The notes beneath the pieces were generated by a model. That model had not been told where the DNA came from and searched no databases. It was given only the letters and a program-made list of their open reading frames with translations. 64,000 bases of DNA, taken from assembly GCF_016865445.1 (NCBI RefSeq), contig NZ_AP024412.1, forward strand, positions 682,001 to 746,000. Direction: 5' to 3'. Below, in pieces: positions 1 to 9,269 of the stretch; positions within the stretch are counted from its first letter, which is position 1; each line of letters begins with the position of its first letter. Origin of the DNA: Mariniplasma anaerobium (GTDB lineage Bacteria > Bacillota_I > Bacilli_A > Acholeplasmatales > Acholeplasmataceae). A program made the translations under genes and the position numbers.

Positions 1-647
1 AACTTAGAACTCCTTTAACTGTGATGCAAGCTCAAGCAGAATATATGCTTAAAAAAGCAGAAAATTCTAGTCAAAAAGCAGATATAAAAACAATTATACA
101 ACAAATATCTTTTATGGAAAACGTTGTTACTCAACTACTAGAAATAACACGCACAAGACAATTATCAAAAGATGATATGGAATCCATAAGTCTATATGAA
201 ATGATTGCATTTACTTCAGACTCATTTTCTAAAAGTTTAAAAGAAAAAAATATTAAACTTAATATAGATAAACCTTCATTTGAAACCTTTGTTTTATGTA
301 ATCAAACGATGATGATTCGAGTATTTTCTAATTTGATAACAAACGCAATTAAATATAATCAAGATCATGGAGAAATACATATTAAGTTTGAAATTGAATC
401 ACATAAATTAGTCACATACATCACAGATAGTGGAATCGGGATTTCTAAAGAAAATCTACCTAAAATATTTGATGCTTTTTATCAAACAGAAGAATCAAGA
501 ACACAAAATGAATTTAGTTTTGGTCTAGGATTGGCTTTAGTTAAAGAAGTTATTAAAATACATGGTGGAGATATACAAGTAAATAGCATTGAAAGCCAAG
601 GAACTACATTTAAAATTTATTTACCTTTAGATAAAGAAAAAGCATAA
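1..647 (+). CDS. Sensor histidine kinase, C-terminal part (cut by window edge)
   Basis: The reading frame is open from the first bases of the window and begins with ELRTPLT, the end of a HisKA H-box, so the phospho-accepting His lies just outside. The GTG at position 21 is therefore an internal valine and not a start. Further on are an N-box (NLITNAIKYNQ), a G1 box (DSGIGIS) and a G2 box (FGLGLALVKEV), giving a complete HATPase_c ATP-binding domain that ends in IYLPL. The sensor and membrane part is missing. The partner response regulator is probably upstream. The gene ends at a bidirectional terminator shared with the convergent next gene. Confidence 0.93.
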   Translation, partial: LRTPLTVMQAQAEYMLKKAENSSQKADIKTIIQQISFMENVVTQLLEITRTRQLSKDDMESISLYEMIAFTSDSFSKSLKEKNIKLNIDKPSFETFVLCNQTMMIRVFSNLITNAIKYNQDHGEIHIKFEIESHKLVTYITDSGIGISKENLPKIFDAFYQTEESRTQNEFSFGLGLALVKEVIKIHGGDIQVNSIESQGTTFKIYLPLDKEKA

Positions 648-648
648 A

Positions 649-676
649 AAAAAGTCTTTTTAAAAAGACTTTTTTC
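649..676. terminator. Bidirectional Rho-independent terminator
   Basis: A palindromic stem (AGTCTTTTT / AAAAAGACT) has A and T runs on both sides. It lies between the convergent kinase gene and the reductase gene and can serve both strands. Confidence 0.8.
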
Positions 677-688
677 TTTTATATCTAT

Positions 689-2011
689 TTAATGCTTAGG
701 TTTTAATATGCGAATATATTTTTTTAGGAGTTTTAAAACATCATCTACCAAAGTCCCAGTAAAGCTAAATGCTTCATAAACTATAGAAACATTTGGATGT
801 TGTTTAGATACTTGTTTTTTTAGTGATTGAACCATTGGTCTAGGACCACACATATAAAGTGTTGTATCATCTGTAAGACCTAAATGAGTAGAAGAAATGA
901 ATCCTTGTTTAGATGAATCAAATAGTGTAAATTTAAAGTTTTTATTTTGTTTTGAAATTTCATTAAAGGTTTCAAGATGCACAGCTTCAGCTTCATTTCT
1001 AACTGAATAGATGAGATGAATAGGTGTATTAATTTTATTTTCACTTCTTAAATAACCTAAAAATGGTGTAACACCAATACCACCAGCTACCCAAAGTTGA
1101 GCATTGGTTTTTGGTTTAAATGTCATTGAACCATAAGGTTTAGTGATATTAATTCTTGTTGGTATAGTCAAAGATGATACTAAGGAATCTGTGAAATCAC
1201 CTAAGGTTTTAATCGTGAAATAAATATATTTTCCATCTTGTCCAGAAATAGAAAATGGATGTGAAGCTTGACTGATTTTATGATCTCTTACTTTAATAAA
1301 AGCAAATTGACCAGATTTAAATTGATATTCTTTTTCCATTAATACTTTTAGTTCTATCATGCTTTCATTAAGGAGTTTTTTATCAACGATAATACCTTTA
1401 TTGCTAAATGCCGATGTTTGATAAATCAATAACATATATAAAGAAGATCCTAGTCCAATAACAGATGTTGTGATCATCCAAATAGATAATAGATCAAATG
1501 AAAATAAATTTACCCAAGATGTGAAAAAGCCATGATAAAGACCGATTAAATAGGGAATCACTAAGAAGCGATGAATAAATCTAAAATGTTCGTATTTTAA
1601 AAATTTAGCTAAAAGAGCTGCAGCGATTAAAAATAAAAATAGATTTCTTGATAATTCACCAGCACCACTAGCACTTCCTATGATAGGTATATTAACATTG
1701 TTAAATATACCGATATCTTCTGAGATAAGGCCATGTACAAAAATAGCTGCTGTTGTTGAAATAGCTATAAGTCTATGCCAAAAATAAACGTTTTCTAAAC
1801 CGCCAAAGACATTAACTAGCCATTTCATTCTTGTAGAGAGAAGAAATACGATTAAAAAACCCATAAGAAGCGTAGATCCTGATATAGAGACTAAAATTGC
1901 ACTATTATTATAGAAATCTGCTTTCATAGAGAAAAACCATAGTAAAACATTTGTGATTAAAATAGCGGATATAAAAATGATTGCTCCGTAATTTTTTCTG
2001 ATAAATTTCAT
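689..2011 (-). CDS. Ferric-reductase-like transmembrane flavoprotein (FAD/NAD(P)H oxidoreductase)
   Basis: About the first 200 residues hold six hydrophobic helices with paired His residues (WHRLIAISTTAAIFVHG and IHRFL...YHGF), as in ferric-reductase-like haem-binding membrane domains. The C-terminal half is a ferredoxin-reductase module with the FAD motif HPFSISG, the nucleotide-binding GGIGVTPFLGYL and the terminal MCGPRPMV. No 2Fe-2S domain follows, so electrons probably go from NAD(P)H via FAD to haem and then to an external acceptor (inference). I chose the ATG at 2011 because AAGGAG lies 8 nt upstream. A GTG at 2020 would abut the Shine-Dalgarno site. The gene stands alone on the minus strand. 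AGATTAA direct repeats 11 bp apart lie upstream. Confidence 0.85.
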   Translation of the reverse strand: MKFIRKNYGAIIFISAILITNVLLWFFSMKADFYNNSAILVSISGSTLLMGFLIVFLLSTRMKWLVNVFGGLENVYFWHRLIAISTTAAIFVHGLISEDIGIFNNVNIPIIGSASGAGELSRNLFLFLIAAALLAKFLKYEHFRFIHRFLVIPYLIGLYHGFFTSWVNLFSFDLLSIWMITTSVIGLGSSLYMLLIYQTSAFSNKGIIVDKKLLNESMIELKVLMEKEYQFKSGQFAFIKVRDHKISQASHPFSISGQDGKYIYFTIKTLGDFTDSLVSSLTIPTRINITKPYGSMTFKPKTNAQLWVAGGIGVTPFLGYLRSENKINTPIHLIYSVRNEAEAVHLETFNEISKQNKNFKFTLFDSSKQGFISSTHLGLTDDTTLYMCGPRPMVQSLKKQVSKQHPNVSIVYEAFSFTGTLVDDVLKLLKKYIRILKPKH

Positions 2012-2048
2012 AGTTAACACTCCTTTTCATAAATACAATACCACTTAA

Positions 2049-2066
2049 AGATTAAAAAAAGATTAA
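2049..2066. promoter_or_regulatory. Possible OmpR/PhoB-type box upstream of the reductase gene
   Basis: AGATTAA occurs at 2049-2055 and again at 2060-2066, an 11-bp period typical of OmpR-family sites. It lies between the divergent reductase and NfeD-like genes. The sequence is AT-rich, so chance is a real alternative. Confidence 0.3.
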
Positions 2067-2219
2067 TTTTTTAAAAATAACTTAAAATAAGTAGTTATTA
2101 CAAAATTTTACATATTTCTATGTTTAAAATAAACACATGATTACACATTAATTATTAATGTTATATTTCATAATATGTGGTAAAATATTAATGATGAAAA
2201 ACAATAAGGAGGAGCTTAC

Positions 2220-2828
2220 ATGTGGTGGGAAAATTTAAGTAATCTTCAACAATTAACTTTTGTAATAGGAACTATAGCTACAGTGATCATGATATTATTT
2301 ATCATACTGATGTTGCTTGGTATAGAAGGTGGAGATTCATTTGATGGGGATGTCGCATTTGATGGCGATTTTGATGCTGGAGATTTAGATGTTTATAATG
2401 CAGATTCTGTTGCATCTATCAGTGGATTAAGAATTGTTACAATAAGAGGTGGATTGGCATTCTTTAGTATAGGTTCTTGGACTACATATTTATTAGCAGA
2501 AACAATGTTACCTATTGTAGCAATTGCTATAGGTATGGTTGCTGGTGTTATTGCAGCAATTTTATTAGCAATGACAATGAAAGCTGTATTAAAATTAGAA
2601 TCATCAGGAAATCTAGATTATTCTACAGCAATTGGGAAAATTGCAACTGTTTATATTAGAATACCTAAAAATGCAATTGGAAAAGGTAAAGTTAATTTCA
2701 ATCATCAAGGTAAACTAGTTGAAGTAGATGCAATAACAAATGAAGATGAAGATATTTTAAGAAAAACAGAAGTGGAAATTATTAGTTTAATCGATGACAC
2801 AACATTAGTTGTGAAAAAAATAAAATAA
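2220..2828 (+). CDS. NfeD/YuaF-like membrane protein, flotillin partner
   Basis: This 202-residue protein has an N-terminal membrane helix (about residues 14-36), a strongly acidic linker (repeated GD/FDGD, about 40-60), two further helices (about 75-120) and a C-terminal beta-rich part (about 135-202) that looks like the NfeD OB-fold. The next gene, 12 nt downstream, encodes a flotillin. NfeD-like proteins next to SPFH proteins are a known pairing, as in yuaF-yuaG of Bacillus. The likely role is organising membrane microdomains together with the flotillin. A strong AAGGAGGAG site precedes the ATG. Confidence 0.75.
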   Translation: MWWENLSNLQQLTFVIGTIATVIMILFIILMLLGIEGGDSFDGDVAFDGDFDAGDLDVYNADSVASISGLRIVTIRGGLAFFSIGSWTTYLLAETMLPIVAIAIGMVAGVIAAILLAMTMKAVLKLESSGNLDYSTAIGKIATVYIRIPKNAIGKGKVNFNHQGKLVEVDAITNEDEDILRKTEVEIISLIDDTTLVVKKIK

Positions 2829-2840
2829 AGGGGAAATAAT

Positions 2841-4301
2841 ATGTTTAGAATTTATGATGCAACAGGTGCAATAGGATTAATTATTGCAGTCGTAGTGATT
2901 ATCGCTATGATATTAGTATTTATAGTTACTAGAATTAGAAAATGTCCATCGGATAAAATTTTAGTAATTTATGGTAAAGTTGGTAATAATAAGGATGGTT
3001 CATCTAAATCAGCCAATTGTCTACATGGTGGGGCTAAGTTTGTTTATCCATTTATACAAGCATACCAATATTTAGATTTAACACCATTATCAATTAGTGT
3101 AGATTTGACAAAAGCATTATCTCGTCAAAATATCCGTATTGATGTACCTTCAAGATTTACTGTAGGTATCTCTACAGAACCAAGTGTAATGCAAAATGCA
3201 GCTGAACGTTTATTAGGCTTAAAATTAGCTGAAATTCAAGAACTTGCAAAAGATATTATCTTTGGACAATTACGTTTAGTTATTGCAACTATGGATATTG
3301 AAGAAATCAATACCAATAGAGATAAATTCCTAGAAGCTGTTTCTGACAATGTTGAATCAGAGTTGAAGAAAATTGGACTTCGTCTAATTAACGTTAACGT
3401 TACTGATATCAATGATGATTCAGGATATATTGAAGCTTTAGGTAAAGAAGCAGCAGCAAAAGCGATTAATGATGCTAAAAAATCTGTAGCTGAAAAGAAT
3501 CGTGATGGTTCTATTGGTGAAGCAGAAGCTGTAAGAGATCAAAGAATTAGTGTTGCAACTGCAAATGCACTAGCAATTGAAGGTGAAAATAAATCATTAG
3601 GAGAAATTTCACAATCAAATGCAAGTCGTAGAGAAACAGAGGCTGAATCATTAAGAAGAGCAACTGCAGCAGAAAAAACTGCAGCAGCAAAAGCACTAGA
3701 AGAATCATATGTAGCTGAAAAACTTGCAGAACTTGCAAGAGCTAGCAGAGAAAAAGCATCTCTAGAAGCTGATGTTATTGTTAAATCAGAAATTGATAAA
3801 CAAAAGAAAGTTATTGAAGCAGAAGCTGTCGCAGAACAAATTAGAAGAGAAGCCAAAGGTCAAGCTGATGGTACTTATTCTAAGATGGAAGCAGAAGCTC
3901 GTGGTACATTAGAAATTCTTTCTAAACAAGCACAAGGGTTCAATGAACTTGTACAAGCTGCAGGTAAGAATCCAAATTCAGCAATTCAATATTTAATTGC
4001 TGATAAATTAGAAACTTTAGTTCAAATTCAAGTAGAAGCAATCAAGAACTTGAAATTTGATAATGTTACTGTTTGGGATACAGGATCAAATGAAGATGGA
4101 AAATCTTCAACTGCAAATTTTGCATCTGGTTTAATGAAGGCTGTTCCACCAATGAGTGATTTATTTAAAATGACTGGTATGGAACTTCCTAGCTTTTTAG
4201 GTAAAGATATTCCTAAAGAAGTAAAAGTTGAGATCCAAGAAAAAAAAGTTAAAGAAGAACCAGTAAAAGAAGCACCAGTTAAAGATACCAAAAAGAAATA
4301 A
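2841..4301 (+). CDS. Flotillin-like SPFH-domain membrane scaffold protein
   Basis: This 486-residue protein has one N-terminal membrane helix (about residues 9-30). An SPFH/band-7 domain follows (about 30-210; FTVGISTEPSVMQNAAERLLGL). A long Ala/Glu-rich coiled coil comes next (about 200-350; many EAEA and AEKTAAAKA segments), then a C-terminal region ending in a Lys/Glu/Pro tail. This is the architecture of YuaG/FloT. Flotillins form membrane microdomains that gather other membrane proteins. It is probably co-transcribed with the NfeD-like gene. The large minus-strand open frames inside it are mirror images of the Ala/Glu-rich repeats. Confidence 0.92.
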   Translation: MFRIYDATGAIGLIIAVVVIIAMILVFIVTRIRKCPSDKILVIYGKVGNNKDGSSKSANCLHGGAKFVYPFIQAYQYLDLTPLSISVDLTKALSRQNIRIDVPSRFTVGISTEPSVMQNAAERLLGLKLAEIQELAKDIIFGQLRLVIATMDIEEINTNRDKFLEAVSDNVESELKKIGLRLINVNVTDINDDSGYIEALGKEAAAKAINDAKKSVAEKNRDGSIGEAEAVRDQRISVATANALAIEGENKSLGEISQSNASRRETEAESLRRATAAEKTAAAKALEESYVAEKLAELARASREKASLEADVIVKSEIDKQKKVIEAEAVAEQIRREAKGQADGTYSKMEAEARGTLEILSKQAQGFNELVQAAGKNPNSAIQYLIADKLETLVQIQVEAIKNLKFDNVTVWDTGSNEDGKSSTANFASGLMKAVPPMSDLFKMTGMELPSFLGKDIPKEVKVEIQEKKVKEEPVKEAPVKDTKKK

Positions 4302-4330
4302 GTATCTTTATTGAATAAAGCAATATACAA

Positions 4331-4368
4331 AAAGGTATGTCTCCGTATGGATACATGCCTTTTTTTTA
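4331..4368 (+). terminator. Rho-independent terminator after the flotillin gene
   Basis: AAAGGTATGT pairs with ACATGCCTTT (one G-T wobble) and is followed by a run of T. Confidence 0.75.
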
Positions 4369-4403
4369 TAATTATATGAACTTTAATGTGGTAAAATAAA
4401 CTA

Positions 4404-4409
4404 TATAAT
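4404..4409 (+). promoter_or_regulatory. Probable -10 box for the 4431 gene
   Basis: TATAAT lies 21 nt before the ATG, and no convincing -35 box is visible. It follows the flotillin terminator, so the next gene needs its own promoter. Confidence 0.5.
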
Positions 4410-4430
4410 GAACATATTGAGGTAAATTAA

Positions 4431-5276
4431 ATGAAGAAGAGATATATAATTATCATGGTTAGTATTGTGGTATTGTTATTGTTATTTTTGTTTCCAGTAA
4501 GTCTTTTACAAACACCTAATTTAACAGCTTTTGAGTATTTAGAGTTGAAACCTTATATAACTATTGGAAACATCATCATAATCGTTCCTTCTTCAACGCT
4601 CATTGTATATTTACTTGGTATTATAACTATCTATATCGGAATTAGACTATATAAATTAGATGCATCATATAAAAAGTATTGGGGAATATCACTCATTTTA
4701 TGGGGTGTAGGAACCCTTTTAGCAGGAACGTCCTATCAAGGTTTAGGATATGAGTTAAAATGCAGTGGACAGGCTTTTTGTTTGTTTACAAGCTGGTTTG
4801 AATTGAGCTACTTGTACATGACTGCATTAAGCATAACTATGATGGCGTATGCTGTAGCTAAAAAGTCTTTAAATGAAAAATATATGGATACCTATTTGAT
4901 GGTGATTAACATTGGATTTATCGTTTATACAATTTCTTTAGTATTTGGAACTATATTTGAGATTAAGTTATGGATAACATATGAATGGTTCTTATTATTT
5001 TTCTTATTATATTTCGTATCATTTTTTGTTGTTAATTTCAAAAACAATAAAAGAAACCCAAACACATTAGATAAAAAATTTGTTTTTGTATGGACATTAA
5101 TGTTAATCATTAATGTGTTATATTTTATATATTTTTATAGTGGTATTCCAGAAAGTTTATATAATAACTATCAGATTTGGTTTTCAGCAAATGATGTACT
5201 TCATATAGGACTTATTTATTGGATGTATTATATTTATAAAACAGTAAAGCGTAACAATAAAGATATAATAAAATAA
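4431..5276 (+). CDS. Polytopic membrane protein of unknown function
   Basis: This 281-residue protein is almost entirely hydrophobic, with about eight predicted membrane segments. Two Cys residues lie in a short loop (LKCSGQAFCLF) and polar residues lie in the last helix (ANDVLHIGLIYW). I do not recognise the family. GAGG lies upstream of the ATG. The SOUL-type gene follows 33 nt later and may be in the same transcript. The conserved-looking His and Asp in the last helix could be functional, but that is a guess. Confidence 0.75.
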   Translation: MKKRYIIIMVSIVVLLLLFLFPVSLLQTPNLTAFEYLELKPYITIGNIIIIVPSSTLIVYLLGIITIYIGIRLYKLDASYKKYWGISLILWGVGTLLAGTSYQGLGYELKCSGQAFCLFTSWFELSYLYMTALSITMMAYAVAKKSLNEKYMDTYLMVINIGFIVYTISLVFGTIFEIKLWITYEWFLLFFLLYFVSFFVVNFKNNKRNPNTLDKKFVFVWTLMLIINVLYFIYFYSGIPESLYNNYQIWFSANDVLHIGLIYWMYYIYKTVKRNNKDIIK

Positions 5277-5309
5277 GATAACATATTAAATTATATAAGG
5301 AGAAAAGCG

Positions 5310-5822
5310 ATGGCATTAATTGAAACATTAAAGTATAAAATTATTCAAGATGATGGACATATTCAAATAAGAGCTTATGATAATATCTTATTAGCGAGTA
5401 CAAAAACAAAGCAAAATGGTCGTCAGGATTCTGGATTTAACAATGTTTTTCAATATATATCTGGAAATAATCAATCTAAAACTAAGATTAGTATGACAAC
5501 ACCTGTTGTTACATATGAAGATGAGGGTAATTTAGTTACAGGGTTTTATGTACCATCAAAATATGGTAAAGATACTGTGCCACAACCTTCTGCAAGCAAT
5601 GTCTTCATCAATGAGATTGAATCTTCTCTATTTGCAGTTATTAAGTTTAAAGGTGCATGGAATGAAAAGAACTATGAAAAGCATAATCAAAAATTATTAG
5701 CGTATATTAAATTAAATAAACTAACGATTATATCAGCACGATTTATTTTAAGATATAGCCCACCATTTGTTCCTGCGTTATTTAGGAAAAATGAAATTGC
5801 TTATCAAGTCACAAGAGATTAA
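5310..5822 (+). CDS. SOUL-family haem-binding protein
   Basis: This 170-residue protein has the SOUL/HBP signature: IRAYDNILLAS near the N-terminus, the central KISMTTPVVTY (family consensus K-I-x-M-T-x-P-V) and the later FAVIKFKGAWNEKNYEKH. Family members bind haem or tetrapyrroles. The physiological role in bacteria is mostly unknown. There is no signal peptide, so it is cytoplasmic. A ferric-reductase-like flavoprotein lies about 3 kb upstream, which may or may not be related. Confidence 0.85.
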   Translation: MALIETLKYKIIQDDGHIQIRAYDNILLASTKTKQNGRQDSGFNNVFQYISGNNQSKTKISMTTPVVTYEDEGNLVTGFYVPSKYGKDTVPQPSASNVFINEIESSLFAVIKFKGAWNEKNYEKHNQKLLAYIKLNKLTIISARFILRYSPPFVPALFRKNEIAYQVTRD

Positions 5823-5864
5823 TAAAGATTAAGAAATCATAAAAAAATAAAAGGGAGAAAGTGT

Positions 5865-6266
5865 ATGGATGTAGTAAAGAACATTGAATCAAAAAAGTCA
5901 GATTATAATGATTTGGAAGGTTTTTTAAGGAAAAATGAGCTTTTGGATGAAAAATTGATTTGGGTTGCTGGCTATGGTGACAAATCAAGAGATGGAAGAA
6001 ATGCAGCAGCTGCTAATTTATTTTATAAAAATAAAAATCTTCAGATGGTATCAGTTAAAGATAATGTGATTTATTTTTTAAAGCATAGAAAAAATGAATT
6101 TTTAGTTTCAATCATAGGAAATGTTGATGAAAAATACAAAATAAAAATATGGAGAAATATGATTTATCCAAGTATTGAAATCATAAGAAACGATGGCGAA
6201 ATTGTTCATATTCAAGCAACAAAAAATAAAAAATGTGTTTATGATTTCAAAAAACTAGCAAAATAA
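5865..6266 (+). CDS. Small cytoplasmic protein of unknown function
   Basis: This 133-residue protein is lysine-rich with alternating beta-like segments (NVIYFLKHR, FLVSIIGNV, YKIKIWRN, IVHIQATK) and no signal or membrane helix. AGGGAG lies upstream of the ATG and a strong terminator follows. The beta content suggests a small barrel of PH-like type, but I recognise no family. Confidence 0.7.
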   Translation: MDVVKNIESKKSDYNDLEGFLRKNELLDEKLIWVAGYGDKSRDGRNAAAANLFYKNKNLQMVSVKDNVIYFLKHRKNEFLVSIIGNVDEKYKIKIWRNMIYPSIEIIRNDGEIVHIQATKNKKCVYDFKKLAK

Positions 6267-6271
6267 ACTTT

Positions 6272-6293
6272 AAAAGTCCTTCGGGACTTTTTT
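6272..6293 (+). terminator. Rho-independent terminator with TTCG tetraloop
   Basis: AAAAGTCC-TTCG-GGACTTTT is followed by T residues, a textbook stable hairpin. Confidence 0.92.
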
Positions 6294-6338
6294 GTAATTT
6301 TAAAAAGAGCATTATTATAAGTATTCATAAAAATAATG

Positions 6339-6344
6339 TATAAT
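6339..6344 (+). promoter_or_regulatory. Probable -10 box for the 6374 operon
   Basis: TATAAT lies 29 nt before the ATG of the glycosidase-like gene and just after the previous terminator. The -35 region is weak. Confidence 0.45.
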
Positions 6345-6373
6345 TGAAATAGTTATTCATAACGGAGGAGAAC

Positions 6374-8488
6374 ATGAAAAAATACATCCTTATAGTCATC
6401 ATTATGCTTATATCTGCTTTGTTATTAATTTTTTTTGTTTTTAATAAAAAGGAATATCATATTTACTCAAAAGTTGGCAATGACTCTATACAAGTCTTAA
6501 AAGACAATGAATATCAAGACATCTTTTTAAAAGGTGTCAATATTGGTGCAACCAAGCCGGGTTTTTTTCCTGGAGAGCTTGCTATTACAAAAAATGAATA
6601 TTTTCAATGGTTTCAAATGATTAAAGATATGAACGCAAATACAGTTCGTGTTTATACCATTTTGAGCCCTAATTTTTATGATGCTTTATACGATTTTAAT
6701 AAAGACCAAGAAGAACCATTATATTTTATGCAAGGCGTTTGGATTAATGAAGATGATATAGTTGATATATTGGATGTTTATGGACAAGATAATAAAATTA
6801 TAAATAATTTTATTAGTGATTCTAAATCAGCAGTTGATGTTATTAATGGGAATGCACAATTACCAATTAGACCAGGGTTTGCTAGTGGGAGTTATACTAA
6901 AGATGTTTCCATGTATATGGTTGGATGGCTACTTGGCTTAGAATGGGATCCAGGTTTTGTTATTAATACAAATGAAAACAATTTTGAAAAAATACCATTT
7001 CAAGGAATATATGCTTACAATACACCAGATAGTTCACCATTTGAAATCTTTTTAGCTGAAATTGCAGAGGAAATCATATCATATGAGGTAGATACATACA
7101 ACAATATGAGACCACTTAGTTTTGTGAATTGGTTAACCACTGATCCGCTATCTCATCCAAATGAACCGTTTGTTAGTGAAGATGAAGTTTCAGTTGATGT
7201 TGAACATATCAAAGCAACAGAAAATTATGAAGCTGGTTTTTTTGCATCTTATCATATTTATCCTTATTACCCAGAATTTATGAATTATAGCTTATCTTAT
7301 AGTAATTATATAGATAACGATGGCAATATAAATCCTTATAAAGGATATTTAGAGGATTTAAAAAATCATCACAGTATGCCTATTGTAGTTGGTGAATTTG
7401 GGATACCTTCATCTAGAGGTAAAGCACATGATGCACTATATACTGGGTTTAATCAAGGTAACATTTCTGAAGAGATGCAAGGTGAAATGGTTGTTGATTT
7501 AGCACATGATATATATGAGTCAGGTTATGCAGGCGCTATGATTTTTTCTTGGCAAGATGAATGGTTTAAAAGAACCTGGAATACCAATCAATATGATTTA
7601 TCTCATAGAAGACCATTTTGGTCTAATATCCAAACAAATGAACAATACTTTGGACTTTTGGCTTTTGATCCAGGAGAAGAATCTCGTGTTAGTTATGCAG
7701 ATGGAGATATGAGTGAATGGTCTAATCAAGATGTGATTTTAACACAGGAAAATCAGGATATATCAATTAAAAGTGATGCTAGATACTTATATATTTTAAT
7801 AAACGATCAAAACTTTGACTTTGATACAGATAAATTATATATCGCAATAGATACACTTGATGGACAAGGTAATGATCATATCATAGATACAAATATATCT
7901 TTTAGTAGAGATGCAGATTTTGTAATTGAAATCAATGATGAAGATGATAGTCGAATACTAGTTGATCAGTATTATGATGCTTTTCAATATCTACATTCAT
8001 ATAGATATACTTATTTAGAAAAAACAATGATAGATAATACTAAAAACTCAGGTGTTTTTAATTCTATGAATCTTGCACTATCTTATCCACTATATTTACC
8101 AGAGGAAGAAACAAACATACCTTTTCAATATTATGAGACTGGTAAATTAGTTTATGGTAATGCTAATCCTTCAAGTGATAGTTACAATTCTTTAAGTGAT
8201 TTTTATGTTAATAATCATAGCATAGAACTTCAGATTCCTTGGCAATTATTGAATTTCACTGATCCATCAACAAAATCAATCATGAGTGATATTAAAACTA
8301 ATACATGGTTAACAAGCCAAATGATTGATTCAATTCATTTAGGATGGGCAGTCGTTAAAGATGATACAGATGCCATTAATGTTCAATTTGGATCCTATCT
8401 ACTTAGCTCTTGGGAATACCCGGTTTATCATGAAAGATTAAAACAATCTTATTATATTATTCAATCTTATTTTGAAACTATTGACTAA
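6374..8488 (+). CDS. Membrane-anchored glycosidase-like protein (TIM barrel plus C-terminal DOMON/CBM9-like domain)
   Basis: One N-terminal membrane helix (about residues 4-24) has no lipobox Cys, so the protein is probably anchored and faces outside. Residues about 30-420 look like a GH5/GH2-type TIM barrel: FLKGVNIGATKPG, NTVRVYTILSP, FASYHIYPYYP and PIVVGEFGIPSS. The last of these carries the Glu usual for the nucleophile at the end of strand 7. Residues about 435-700 form a beta-rich domain (ADGDMSEWSNQD... YLYILINDQNFDFDTDKLYIAIDT) resembling the CBM9/DOMON fold of surface enzymes. The substrate is unknown. The next gene follows 25 nt later. Confidence 0.65.
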   Translation: MKKYILIVIIMLISALLLIFFVFNKKEYHIYSKVGNDSIQVLKDNEYQDIFLKGVNIGATKPGFFPGELAITKNEYFQWFQMIKDMNANTVRVYTILSPNFYDALYDFNKDQEEPLYFMQGVWINEDDIVDILDVYGQDNKIINNFISDSKSAVDVINGNAQLPIRPGFASGSYTKDVSMYMVGWLLGLEWDPGFVINTNENNFEKIPFQGIYAYNTPDSSPFEIFLAEIAEEIISYEVDTYNNMRPLSFVNWLTTDPLSHPNEPFVSEDEVSVDVEHIKATENYEAGFFASYHIYPYYPEFMNYSLSYSNYIDNDGNINPYKGYLEDLKNHHSMPIVVGEFGIPSSRGKAHDALYTGFNQGNISEEMQGEMVVDLAHDIYESGYAGAMIFSWQDEWFKRTWNTNQYDLSHRRPFWSNIQTNEQYFGLLAFDPGEESRVSYADGDMSEWSNQDVILTQENQDISIKSDARYLYILINDQNFDFDTDKLYIAIDTLDGQGNDHIIDTNISFSRDADFVIEINDEDDSRILVDQYYDAFQYLHSYRYTYLEKTMIDNTKNSGVFNSMNLALSYPLYLPEEETNIPFQYYETGKLVYGNANPSSDSYNSLSDFYVNNHSIELQIPWQLLNFTDPSTKSIMSDIKTNTWLTSQMIDSIHLGWAVVKDDTDAINVQFGSYLLSSWEYPVYHERLKQSYYIIQSYFETID

Positions 8489-8513
8489 AAAGACTTATTA
8501 AGGAGATGTTAAA

Positions 8514-9251
8514 TTGGCTAAAATATTAATCATAAACGGTAGTCCACGAAAGAAAAATACATATGGACTATTAAAACGAATAGAAAAAGAGTTTTCTGGG
8601 GATACTATAGAATTTATTAATGTGTCTGACTATGATGTCAAAGCATGTGTGGGTTGTGAACAATGCTTAAGAAAAGGAGTTTGCCATATTAATGATGATG
8701 CTACTAAAATCTTAGATAAAATGGTAGAAGCCGATGGTATTATTATTGGCGCTCCTGTCTATTTAAGACAAATTCCAGGAAATCTAAAAAATATTTTTGA
8801 TAGAGGTTGTGCATGGTATCACAGATCACCAATTGTTGGTAAACCTATCTTTTTTGTAACAACAACACAAGTAACAGGCACTAAATCTTTAATGAGCTAT
8901 TTTAAAGATTTAACCGTGCAATGGGGAGTTATTTATGCTGGAAGCATTAATAAAACGCTATTTAATCTTGAAAAACCATATAAAATAAAAAAACTTGATA
9001 AATTTAAAAAGTATTCAAATAAAGACAATATAATAAAATATCGACCATCTATGAAACAAATCTTTGAATTTCATACACAAAAAGTACTTGCATCAGAAAT
9101 ACTGCCGCTTGATAAAACTTTTTGGGAAGAAAAAGGGTATATGGATAAACCATATTTTTATACATGTAGAATTAATATAGTAACTAGATTATTGGGATAT
9201 CTATATTATAAATTTTTACAAAATATAATTTCAAAAAATAAAACGGTATAA
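8514..9251 (+). CDS. NAD(P)H-dependent FMN reductase / flavodoxin-fold oxidoreductase
   Basis: The protein begins AKILIINGSPRKKNTYGLL, the phosphate loop of the FMN_red/flavodoxin-like fold. It continues with the Cys-containing CVGCEQCLRKGVC and with GAPVYLRQIPGNLKNIFDR, typical of iron-sulfur flavoprotein-like reductases. The start is a TTG with AAGGAG 8 nt upstream, and no ATG is better placed. At 245 residues it has a C-terminal extension beyond the usual ~190. The four-Cys cluster could bind a metal or an Fe-S centre, but this is not certain. Confidence 0.85.
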   Translation: MAKILIINGSPRKKNTYGLLKRIEKEFSGDTIEFINVSDYDVKACVGCEQCLRKGVCHINDDATKILDKMVEADGIIIGAPVYLRQIPGNLKNIFDRGCAWYHRSPIVGKPIFFVTTTQVTGTKSLMSYFKDLTVQWGVIYAGSINKTLFNLEKPYKIKKLDKFKKYSNKDNIIKYRPSMKQIFEFHTQKVLASEILPLDKTFWEEKGYMDKPYFYTCRINIVTRLLGYLYYKFLQNIISKNKTV

Positions 9252-9269
9252 AGAAAGGAAAATAAACAT

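Noticed and set aside
2011-2020. GTG start of the reductase gene at 2020
   Set aside because: It abuts the Shine-Dalgarno sequence. The ATG at 2011 has proper spacing.
3539-3856. Minus-strand gene inside the flotillin gene
   Set aside because: It is the mirror of the Ala/Glu-rich coiled coil. The product is low-complexity Ser/Ala/Leu and there is no ribosome binding site.
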